Source: an uncultured Lachnospiraceae bacterium | GTDB lineage: Bacteria; Bacillota_A; Clostridia; Lachnospirales; Lachnospiraceae | Reading direction: 5' to 3' | DNA: 5,248 bases | Assembly (NCBI GenBank): GCA_905207905.1 | Contig: CAJLNC010000119.1 | Location: 1 to 5,248 of the forward strand | In this document: positions 1-5,248 of the stretch, in pieces | Position numbering within the stretch: position 1 is the stretch's first letter | How the letters are laid out: the number at the start of each line of letters is the position of its first letter | The notes under the pieces: generated by a model | What the model saw: only the letters and a program-made list of their open reading frames with translations | What the model was told of the DNA's origin: nothing | The model's database searches: none | Translations under genes and position numbers: made by a program

Positions 1-426
1 TTTGTCATAATCACATGGCACAAAATAATTCAGAACACCCTGAGCATCATTCATACTATACATTGGAACTACTTCCGGCTGTCCGGCTCTTCGGGCTTTC
101 CGGTTTTTCCATTCTGCCTCGAACATCTGAATGTTCGCGCTGTCCATAAGCATGATCTTACATAACTCCGCTGTACCCGGAGTGGCAATGATCTGTCCCT
201 GAAATCCCTGCTTATACAGAAGCGGAAGAAGTCCGGAGTGATCCATGTGTGCATGAGTCAGAAGAACCATATCAATATCTCCCGCCTTCACCGGAAGAGG
301 CGCATTTTCATACGTGTTGGGCCCCTGCTCCATTCCATAATCAATCAGCAGCTTTTTCCCGCAGGCCTCCAGATAATAGCAGCTCCCTGTCACCTCATGA
401 GTGGCTCCCAAAAATGTTAATCTCAT
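1..426 (-). CDS. MBL-fold metallohydrolase, N-terminal part (runs off left edge)
   Basis: The first 142 codons of a metallo-beta-lactamase-fold hydrolase are present; the gene continues beyond position 1. It opens with MRLTFLGATHEVTGSCY, the first beta strands typical of the RNA-processing (CPSF/YSH1-like, COG1236) branch of the superfamily. The metal-binding signature THAHMDHSG follows at residues 57-65, giving H58, H60, D62 and H63, so the zinc site is intact as far as can be seen. By family knowledge, such proteins are cytoplasmic metal-dependent nucleases or related hydrolases, often with a beta-CASP domain further on; that part is outside the window, so the exact activity is open. The start at 426 is supported by an AGGGGG ribosome binding site 8 bases upstream. 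It is separated from the operon to the right by about 276 bp and has its own likely promoter, so it is probably an independent unit. Confidence 0.88.
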   Translation of the reverse strand, partial: MRLTFLGATHEVTGSCYYLEACGKKLLIDYGMEQGPNTYENAPLPVKAGDIDMVLLTHAHMDHSGLLPLLYKQGFQGQIIATPGTAELCKIMLMDSANIQMFEAEWKNRKARRAGQPEVVPMYSMNDAQGVLNYFVPCDYDK

Positions 427-495
427 ATGCCATACCCCCTATTCCAAAATTCTTTTTCTTATTTTAAAAGAATCTTCTGTTGTGAAGTTTTATAT

Positions 496-524
496 AGTAT
501 ATCACGTTACATGGATTTTTTACA
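496..524 (-). promoter_or_regulatory. Predicted sigma-A promoter of the MBL-fold hydrolase gene
   Basis: Read on the minus strand, a TATACT -10 hexamer (496-501) lies 17 bases downstream of a weak -35 hexamer TGTAAA (519-524). Transcription would begin near 489 and give a leader of about 60 bases before the start codon at 426. The -10 is good and the -35 matches only half of the consensus. It lies in an AT-rich stretch (441-540) that separates the hydrolase gene from the candidate plus-strand RNA. Confidence 0.5.
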
Positions 525-540
525 CGAAATTTATGAACCT

Positions 541-744
541 CTAGTACAAGGAAGCAAAAGTTCCGCTATATTCACGAAGAACGATTGTTTCCCGTACAAG
601 GCGGAGGAATGAGACGCAGTGGTGTATCTATGGCGATTGACGATAACAAGGCAATCGGACCATCAGGCAAGTGAACAGGACAGTTCCTTTCTATTCGCTG
701 CACTAGTTTTGCAGATAATCCTCTATGGATCTCTGCAGCTTTTT
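541..744 (+). ncRNA. Candidate structured non-coding RNA (class unidentified)
   Basis: This stretch has no gene on the minus strand up to 702 and folds into a nested set of helices on the plus strand. Closing stem: CTAGT 541-545 with ACTAG 702-706. Inner stem: AAGGAA 548-553 with TTCCTT 684-689. Hairpin A: 561-566 with 601-606, capped by 574-576/593-595 and 579-582/587-590 around a GATT loop. Hairpin B: 630-633/660-663 and 634-639/652-657 with a two-base bulge. GCAGTG 616-621 can also pair with CGCTGC 696-701, which would form a pseudoknot. Several pairs are G-U only if the RNA is read from the plus strand, favouring that orientation. A terminator-like hairpin with a T run follows at once. 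The octamer GTACAAGG occurs twice, 50 bases apart (544 and 594). I see no convincing plus-strand promoter. Individual stems are short, so chance cannot be excluded. It does not look like tRNA, and I see no motif of RNase P RNA or SRP RNA. Confidence 0.5.
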
Positions 745-2013
745 CAGACTGCTCTCAATATTCTTATTTTCATCAAACATACTGCTTATCTCACTGTCCG
801 CAAGAGACAATACCTGCTGATAATTGGCAAACTTTGGAGTGATTATCCCATTTTCCAGGATATCATTAAAGACCTGCACATTGATAATCTGTCCTCCCTT
901 GACAATATCCTTCTGGAGTATCTCTTCCGCCTCCTTAGAATTCATCACCTTCCGCAGTACCGATGCTCCCTGGGAATACTGCAGAATCTTCATCTGTGTT
1001 TTTTCTTCATAGGTAAGCTTTTTCAGAAATTCCCAGGCCAGATCTTCCTGTTTGGTCCGGCTGCTGATTCCAACCAGAAGCGAATCTACGATTGATTTAT
1101 TATCCCCCCGCTTCTGTGAGGGAAAAGTGGTGCAGTCCCATTGAAAATCCTTATATTTGCGAATCTTGTAAGGATAATTTTTATAAGTCCTGTACTTGGC
1201 AAAGGAGAGAGGCATAAAAGCCACTTTTCCGCTGTTAAAGTCCTCCTGCGTTACCTTATGCCCTCCATTTAATGCTGTGATCTTCTCTGCAAACAAAATG
1301 GCTTCCTGGGTTTCTGCGCCGGATAAGTTACAGGTTTTCCCGTCCATATCAAAGAGTTTCACTCCATTGGAGTAAGCTGCTTCCAGCCAGCTGTAGTTGT
1401 AGGTTGCAAACTGATCCAGCATTCCGTCTCCATCCGTATCCCTGGTAACTCTTCTGCAGATCTCGTACAGATCCTCCCAGTTCCAGTCGGCATCCGGCAT
1501 CTGGATTCCTTCCTGCTCTAACAGCGTTTTGTTCACAAACATCAGCATGGGAACCGTCTCGTAGGGAAAAGCATACTGTTTCTCCTGATACTGCCCCGCC
1601 GCAAGAGCTGTCTCATAAAAGGCGCCTCTGTCAAAGGTCTGATCCTTTTCTATGAGATTCTCCAGATTTTTCATAACCCCCATAGAAGAAAATTTGTGAA
1701 AGTCCTCATCCAAGACCATAAAAATGTCCGGCATCTCCCCGTTTAACAGCTTTCTGGAAAGCCATTCTGAGTAATCTTCCCTGGATACACCGCTGTAATA
1801 GTGGATCTTGACCCCCGGATGCTCCTGTTCAAATTCCTGAATAGCCTGATCGATGATCACATAGCTGTTGGGATTCTCCACATCCCAGTTGCTTCCTGCA
1901 AACATACCAAATTCCAGGACAATCTCTTTTGGTCTGAAAACCTTATATAAAACCACGCTGCCGGCAATGACAAGAAGAAACAGAATCCCCAGGCACACTC
2001 TTTTTTTCTTCAT
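703..2013 (-). CDS. Extracellular solute-binding protein, family 1, membrane-anchored
   Basis: A 436-residue protein of the family 1 solute-binding type (COG1653), which by family knowledge binds oligosaccharides or other polyols outside the membrane for ABC transporters. The N-terminus is a short basic stretch (KKKR), a hydrophobic helix at about residues 7-23, then KVFRPKE. The only early cysteine (C7) lies at the front of the helix and no lipobox follows, so this looks like an uncleaved signal anchor or a cleaved non-lipoprotein rather than the usual lipoprotein. Family features include an EFEQEHPGVKI lobe-1 segment (60-70), MPDIFMV (94-100), a YAFPYE-to-NKTLLEQ hinge region (147-167), WNWEDLY (177-183) and GKVAFMPLS (262-270). 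DTDGDGMLD (192-200) resembles a calcium-binding loop, which occurs in some relatives. It is the last gene of the operon, 11 bp after the regulator, with GAGGAG six bases before its ATG. No permease or ATPase gene is adjacent, so a sensory or accessory role is possible. Confidence 0.85.
   Translation of the reverse strand: MKKKRVCLGILFLLVIAGSVVLYKVFRPKEIVLEFGMFAGSNWDVENPNSYVIIDQAIQEFEQEHPGVKIHYYSGVSREDYSEWLSRKLLNGEMPDIFMVLDEDFHKFSSMGVMKNLENLIEKDQTFDRGAFYETALAAGQYQEKQYAFPYETVPMLMFVNKTLLEQEGIQMPDADWNWEDLYEICRRVTRDTDGDGMLDQFATYNYSWLEAAYSNGVKLFDMDGKTCNLSGAETQEAILFAEKITALNGGHKVTQEDFNSGKVAFMPLSFAKYRTYKNYPYKIRKYKDFQWDCTTFPSQKRGDNKSIVDSLLVGISSRTKQEDLAWEFLKKLTYEEKTQMKILQYSQGASVLRKVMNSKEAEEILQKDIVKGGQIINVQVFNDILENGIITPKFANYQQVLSLADSEISSMFDENKNIESSLKKLQRSIEDYLQN
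709..744 (+). terminator. Plus-strand intrinsic terminator at the end of the candidate RNA
   Basis: TGCAGA (710-715) pairs with TCTGCA (732-737), then a small internal loop, then ATCC (718-721) pairs with GGAT (727-730) around a five-base loop. A run of five T residues follows at 740-744. On the minus strand this DNA is the last coding part of the family 1 binding-protein gene, and no T run follows there, so the element can act only on plus-strand transcription. The stem is moderate and the T run is short. Confidence 0.45.
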
Positions 2014-2024
2014 AGATTTCTCCT

Positions 2025-2696
2025 CTATTCTTCCAAATCCCGATTCCCTTTTTGGGTCTGAACTGCCCAGATCGCCAGCTGTGTCCGGTCTCTTAAATCC
2101 AGTTTATTCAGAATGCTGCTTAAATAGTTCCTCACCGTTCCCTCTGAAAGCTTCAGGGTATCTGCAATCTCTTTGTTGGCCGCTCCTTTTTCCACCTGGG
2201 CGATGATCTTCCATTCTGTTTTTGTCAGCTCCTCCACATTCTTGTTGCTGACCTGTATCGCAAAATTAGACTGTGCCATCTCTGAAAACAACCGAAGCAC
2301 CTTGGCGGCAATATCCGGATTGATCATTGCCTTTCCGCTGTATACCGTATTAATAGCTCTTACCAGCTCATCCATGGAAACCCCTTTTAAAAGATAACCG
2401 CTGGCGCCGTATTTTAAAGCATTAAACACAAACTCATCGTCATCAAAGGTAGTCAGTATAATGATCTTGACCTCCGGATAATTTTCCTTAATGATCTTTG
2501 TACACTGCACTCCATCCATCTTTGGCATGCGAATATCCATTAAGATCACATCCGGGCGCTCCTGTCTCACATTCTGGATCACCTCCTGCCCATTGGCTGC
2601 TGTACCGATCACTTCCAAACCTGCCCTGTTGGAAAGAACGATCTGAAGGCTCTCCCGGATCATCTCCTGATCATCTGCAATAAGTATCTTAATCAT
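2025..2696 (-). CDS. Two-component response regulator, NarL/LuxR type
   Basis: A 223-residue cytoplasmic regulator with a receiver domain (about 1-120) and a LuxR-type helix-turn-helix (about 155-212). Receiver residues are complete: acidic pair D8-D9, phosphoacceptor D54 in LMDIRMPKMDG, T82 and K104. The DNA-binding half has LTKTEWKIIAQVEKGAANKEIADTLKLS followed by the recognition segment EGTVRNYLSSILNKL, and it matches the family pattern well. The start at 2696 is chosen because MIKILIADDQ is the normal beginning of this family and a GGGGGGAG ribosome binding site lies 4 bases upstream; an in-frame ATG 11 codons earlier (2729) would lie inside the kinase gene and add a non-family tail. The start overlaps the end of the kinase gene by 8 bp, a sign of translational coupling to its partner. 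Targets are not visible; the operon itself or nearby sugar-transport genes are the obvious candidates. Confidence 0.93.
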   Translation of the reverse strand: MIKILIADDQEMIRESLQIVLSNRAGLEVIGTAANGQEVIQNVRQERPDVILMDIRMPKMDGVQCTKIIKENYPEVKIIILTTFDDDEFVFNALKYGASGYLLKGVSMDELVRAINTVYSGKAMINPDIAAKVLRLFSEMAQSNFAIQVSNKNVEELTKTEWKIIAQVEKGAANKEIADTLKLSEGTVRNYLSSILNKLDLRDRTQLAIWAVQTQKGNRDLEE

Positions 2697-3999
2697 AAGT
2701 CTCCCCCCACCGTATTGGTATCTTGGCATCTACTAAAAATCCGTTGCTCCCGTCAAATTCCACGCTTCCCTTAAGCATCTGGATCCGCTCCCTGATGTGC
2801 CGGATCCCGAAGCCGCTGTGAATCTCCTTACATCCTTTTCCATTGTCCTGGATTCTGAGGCTCAACAAGCCATCCTTCTTCTCTATGGTAATCCAGATCT
2901 CTGTAGCCGCTCCATGGCGGATGGCATTGGTCATACTCTCCTGGATCACACGATAAATAGCCATTTCCTCATCCTCATCAAATTTCAGAGTCATATTCTC
3001 ACAGGAAAAATGTACTTTTACATTGGACAATTCTATCATATCCGAAATCATCTTTTCAATGGCAGGCTTCAGACTCAGCCGCTCCAATGCGTCCGGCCGA
3101 AGTTCATTCATAGAACGCCTTACATCTGTGATTCCGTTTCTCGCCACATCCGAAATCACCTTCAGCTGATGCTTCGTCTGATCCGGAGAAATATCAAAGA
3201 TCGTCATGCAGGCATCCAGTCCTACAATGATCTCTGTCAGCAAATGCCCGATGGTATCGTGGATCTCTCTGGCCAGGCGGTTCCTCTCTTTGGTTTGAGC
3301 CATCTTCTCCGCCATCTTAGCATATTTCTTAAGCTGCGAATTTGCTCCTTCCAGCTCGCTGTACAGATGATTCACCTCACGGATGGTCTCCCGCTGCTGA
3401 TTGATGGTATAAATACAATAAATAACAAACAGCATGGTATTGAGAGAATTTAAAATATTAAAAAATGCAAAGGACACCTGCTGTATCTGCAAATCATAGT
3501 ATCTGATATAATCCGACAGACTGTACAGGTTTCGATACACCTTCACAAGATCATAGCCCGTAAGCAGATACCCCACCACGGTGACAGCCAGAAGCAATCC
3601 TATTTTGTTTCCTTTTCCTCCCAATGCTCTCAGATGAAACAAAATATTGGCAGAGATCATCAGCAATAATCCGGTATAATTAAAATCTAATATATAAATA
3701 AGCAAATATCCTGCAATCACATCCACCAGCAGGCTGATCATGCAAAGCCTTCGATTTTTCCGATAAAATTTTTCCCTCAGAAAAAAAGAAATGATCAAAA
3801 TGATCAGCAGCAAAAGACAGCTCCAAAGCAGGGCAGCCGGATCCTGAGGAATTGCCTTTACGCTGTTTAAAAAACTTCTGGCATTATATTCCAGCCGGAT
3901 CTGCTGAGTTGTCATATATATAAATGTGACAATAAAGGATACCATCACAACATTGATGATCAATAGCGTTGTCCGCAAAAACAAATTTTCCTTTTTCAT
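2689..3999 (-). CDS. Sensor histidine kinase, HisKA_3 type, six predicted membrane helices
   Basis: A 436-residue membrane kinase that partners the response regulator immediately downstream. The N-terminal half contains about six hydrophobic helices (roughly 7-29, 56-74, 85-104, 107-124, 133-149, 174-198). Positive residues at 75-84 and 124-132 place the linkers inside, and only two outside loops of about 25 residues (30-55 and 150-173) are seen, so there is no large extracellular sensor domain. A probable coiled coil (200-240) leads to the phosphotransfer segment RNRLAREIHDTIGH with H247. The ATPase domain has an N box QESMTNAIRH (353-362), DNGKGC (385-390) and GFGIRHIRER (396-405). This is the DesK/LiaS-like kinase branch that pairs with NarL-type regulators. 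AGGAG lies six bases before the ATG and overlaps the stop of the binding-protein gene upstream. Lacking its own ligand domain, it plausibly senses through that lipoprotein; this is inference. Confidence 0.92.
   Translation of the reverse strand: MKKENLFLRTTLLIINVVMVSFIVTFIYMTTQQIRLEYNARSFLNSVKAIPQDPAALLWSCLLLLIILIISFFLREKFYRKNRRLCMISLLVDVIAGYLLIYILDFNYTGLLLMISANILFHLRALGGKGNKIGLLLAVTVVGYLLTGYDLVKVYRNLYSLSDYIRYYDLQIQQVSFAFFNILNSLNTMLFVIYCIYTINQQRETIREVNHLYSELEGANSQLKKYAKMAEKMAQTKERNRLAREIHDTIGHLLTEIIVGLDACMTIFDISPDQTKHQLKVISDVARNGITDVRRSMNELRPDALERLSLKPAIEKMISDMIELSNVKVHFSCENMTLKFDEDEEMAIYRVIQESMTNAIRHGAATEIWITIEKKDGLLSLRIQDNGKGCKEIHSGFGIRHIRERIQMLKGSVEFDGSNGFLVDAKIPIRWGETYD
2697..2708 (-). 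promoter_or_regulatory. Ribosome binding site deciding the regulator start
   Basis: GGGGGGAG at 2701-2708 (minus strand) is 4 bases from the ATG at 2696 and lies inside the last codons of the kinase gene. It selects this start over the upstream in-frame ATG at 2729. Confidence 0.7.
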
Positions 4000-4008
4000 T
4001 CCTATCTC

Positions 4009-4992
4009 CTACTGCCATCCATTAATGGTAAACTCTTCAATATTCTCTTTTGTCACCATCTCCGGCTCAATACTGAAGTACTTATCCACACTTTCCCCTT
4101 CTAAATATTGATATACTAATTCTGCTGCCGTTCTTCCGATGGATTTGGGACTCTGCGCACAGGAGCCTGTCACATATCCCATATTGATCATGGCCTTAGA
4201 ATCCGGTGACCCGTCAACCCCATAGATAAGGATTTTCTCCTCCATATCATTTTGCTGCAGCGCAGACAGGGCACCTAAAGCCATCGGATCATTTCCTCCA
4301 AAGATCACATCAAACTCTATTTCTTTTTCTAAAAACTCTGCCATCACTTCTGCGCTGACCTCCAGCTCCCCGGACGCCGGAGCCTGAAATACCACCTGAT
4401 ATTGGGGCTTATCGGCAATAGTATCCAGAAAACCTTCCACCCGCTCACTGACAGAAGTCTGTACCGGATAATCCAGAATCACAATTCGTGCCTCTTGTAC
4501 ACGTTCCATCATATCGCTGGCGCACTGTACTCCTGCTTCATAGTTATTGGTTTCTATAATAGAGACCACATATTCCGTATTTTTTACCTTCGTATCAATA
4601 TTAAATACCGGGATGCCCGCTTCCTTGCAGGCAATCAGGGCAGGCTCCACCTCTTCCCAGTTTACAGGATTCAAAAACAGCGCCTCGATTCCCTCATCAA
4701 TCATATCCTGGATCTGCTCATTCTGCTTTTCCTGATTTTGAGCCGGATCCCGCCTGATGAGAATATCTCCGTTGCTCTCGATCACTTCCTTGATGGATTC
4801 ATGGAGCACATCAAAAAAGGGATTGCTGCTGGACATATAGGTAGCTCCAAACAAATGTCCTCTGGAAGACAGCTGCAGCTTCGCTCCCCTTTCTCTGCAT
4901 CCGAAAAGCCCCAGCGCCACACCTGTCACCAAAAATAAACGGACTGCCTTTACTGCCCCTGCTCTTTTTCTTTTCTCCCACTTTCCTCTCAT
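4009..4992 (-). CDS. Sugar-binding lipoprotein, RbsB-like (Peripla_BP_4 type)
   Basis: A 327-residue extracellular lipoprotein of the ribose/galactose-binding family. A long basic N-terminus (KWEKRKR) precedes a hydrophobic helix and a lipobox, LFGC, with the lipidated cysteine at C32. Mature-protein motifs typical of the fold are all present: SSSNPFF (53-60), QIQDMIDEGIEALFLNPV (93-110), GIPVFNIDT (126-134), SERVEGF (182-188), IFGGNDPMALGAL (230-242) and IYGVDG (256-261). The aromatic pair F59-F60, R184, N234, D235 and D260 are candidate sugar contacts, so binding ability appears intact. ATG 4992 is used because an in-frame TGA lies just upstream and no other start fits; the GGGAG upstream is rather far (about 14 bases) and GGAAG abuts the ATG, so translation initiation may be weak. 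It heads the operon and is followed after 9 bp by the kinase gene, suggesting a ligand-receptor role for the kinase rather than pure transport. Confidence 0.9.
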   Translation of the reverse strand: MRGKWEKRKRAGAVKAVRLFLVTGVALGLFGCRERGAKLQLSSRGHLFGATYMSSSNPFFDVLHESIKEVIESNGDILIRRDPAQNQEKQNEQIQDMIDEGIEALFLNPVNWEEVEPALIACKEAGIPVFNIDTKVKNTEYVVSIIETNNYEAGVQCASDMMERVQEARIVILDYPVQTSVSERVEGFLDTIADKPQYQVVFQAPASGELEVSAEVMAEFLEKEIEFDVIFGGNDPMALGALSALQQNDMEEKILIYGVDGSPDSKAMINMGYVTGSCAQSPKSIGRTAAELVYQYLEGESVDKYFSIEPEMVTKENIEEFTINGWQ

Positions 4993-5041
4993 CTTCCGGT
5001 ACTTCTCTCCCTTTCAAAATCTGTTTACAGGTTCTGTTTTT

Positions 5042-5070
5042 ATTTTAAGCGATATCTATTTTTCATGCAA
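5042..5070 (-). promoter_or_regulatory. Predicted sigma-A promoter of the sensory operon
   Basis: On the minus strand, a TTGCAT -35 hexamer (5065-5070) and a TAAAAT -10 hexamer (5042-5047) are separated by exactly 17 bases. Transcription would start near 5035 and give a leader of about 40 bases before the ATG at 4992. The promoter lies just downstream of the terminator of the preceding gene, so the four genes form their own transcription unit. Any operator is not evident: the CAATA/TATTG inverted repeat (5068-5072 and 5091-5095) touching the -35 is too short to call. Confidence 0.6.
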
Positions 5071-5114
5071 TACTCAAAGGACGATCCAGATATTGAAAAG
5101 GAAAGAATTCCTAT

Positions 5115-5173
5115 GAAACAAAAATGCTGCCACAGCATAAAGATTCACGAATAATCCCTATGCTGCGGCAGCA
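5115..5173 (-). terminator. Strong intrinsic terminator after the upstream gene
   Basis: Arms 5153-5173 and 5125-5145 form a 21-bp helix on the minus-strand RNA, with three G-U pairs and no mismatch, closing a seven-base loop. A T-rich tail (TTTTTGTTTC, 5124 to 5115) follows at once. The stop codon of the upstream gene is about 20 bases before the hairpin. The G-U pairs are formed only in the minus-strand transcript, which confirms the direction. Confidence 0.93.
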
Positions 5174-5193
5174 CTTATCAGTATTTTTAATTT

Positions 5194-5248
5194 TTATTTG
5201 AAATCTGCTACGTTCTCAGCGTCAACGGTAGAAACACCAGTGTCAACT
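5194..5248 (-). CDS. C-terminal end of a probable sugar-binding protein (runs off right edge)
   Basis: Only the last 17 codons are in the window, ending VDTGVSTVDAENVADFK and TAA (5194-5196). The pattern VDTGV...V.AENV resembles the C-terminal tail of ribose/xylose/galactose-type binding proteins, where a phrase like DTGV followed by a short strand and ENV is common. The tail is too short to prove it. A strong terminator follows, so this is the last gene of its unit. If correct, a sugar ABC transport system sits directly upstream of the sensory operon and would be a natural target of its regulator. Confidence 0.5.
   Translation of the reverse strand, partial: VDTGVSTVDAENVADFK

Noticed and set aside
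493..498. TATAGT as the -10 of a plus-strand promoter for the candidate RNA
   Set aside because: No acceptable -35 element lies 16-18 bases upstream, and the match may merely reflect the near-palindromic -10 region of the divergent minus-strand promoter.
698..714. CTGCA/TGCAG inverted repeat at the end of the operon as a minus-strand terminator
   Set aside because: The stem is only 5 bp and no T run follows on the minus strand.
619..1095. Plus-strand open frame of 158 codons
   Set aside because: It lies mostly opposite the well-supported family 1 binding-protein gene, has no ribosome binding site and reads as low-complexity shadow protein.
2697..2729. Longer start for the response regulator
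   Set aside because: The extra 11 residues come from inside the kinase gene and precede the canonical receiver start; the GGGGGGAG site points to 2696.
2797..3453. Plus-strand open frame of 218 codons
   Set aside because: It is wholly antisense to the conserved catalytic part of the kinase and has no recognisable domain.
4402..4938. Plus-strand open frame of 178 codons
   Set aside because: It is antisense to the sugar-binding lipoprotein gene, with no family motif or ribosome binding site.
4811..5017. Minus-strand frame starting at 5017
   Set aside because: It overlaps the lipoprotein gene in another frame and encodes a charged sequence without motifs; the lipoprotein frame has a lipobox and a full fold.
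5068..5095. CAATA/TATTG inverted repeat at the operon promoter as an operator
   Set aside because: The half-sites are five bases with an 18-base gap, which is within chance for AT-rich DNA.

Overview
The window looks like chromosomal DNA from a gut-type Clostridia bacterium, most likely of the Lachnospiraceae. The reasons are moderate GC content, strong GGAG-type ribosome binding sites, tightly packed genes and protein sequences of Firmicutes style. This assignment is inference from sequence style; no database search was possible. All protein genes lie on the minus strand, so the window is best read from right to left.

At the right edge (about 5194-5248) is the last part of a gene whose C-terminal tail resembles a sugar-binding protein. 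It is closed by a very strong intrinsic terminator (5115-5173). A sigma-A-like promoter (5042-5070) then starts a compact four-gene operon (4992 down to 703). The order is a lipoprotein sugar-binding protein of the RbsB type, a six-helix membrane histidine kinase (HisKA_3 type), a NarL/LuxR-type response regulator, and a second solute-binding protein of family 1 that has a membrane anchor but no lipobox. Gaps are 9 bp, an 8-bp overlap and 11 bp, so the four are probably co-transcribed and translationally coupled. No permease or ATPase lies inside the operon. The likely design is a sensory unit: an extracellular binding protein detects a sugar, the kinase relays this, and the regulator adjusts sugar-uptake genes, perhaps including the upstream neighbour. 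The XylFII-LytS sugar sensor of clostridia is a functional analogue with different kinase and regulator families.

At the left edge (1-426) is the N-terminal part of an MBL-fold metallohydrolase with an intact HxHxDH metal motif, with its own promoter near 496-524.

The most unusual part is the roughly 276-bp gap between the operon and the metallohydrolase gene, together with the last bases of the operon. On the plus strand, opposite to all the genes, it can fold into a compact RNA: a closing stem, a second long-range stem, two good hairpins, a possible pseudoknot and, immediately downstream, an intrinsic-terminator-like hairpin with a T run. The terminator lies antisense within the 3' end of the family 1 binding-protein gene. 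This is a candidate structured non-coding RNA gene convergent with the operon. Its class is not identified.
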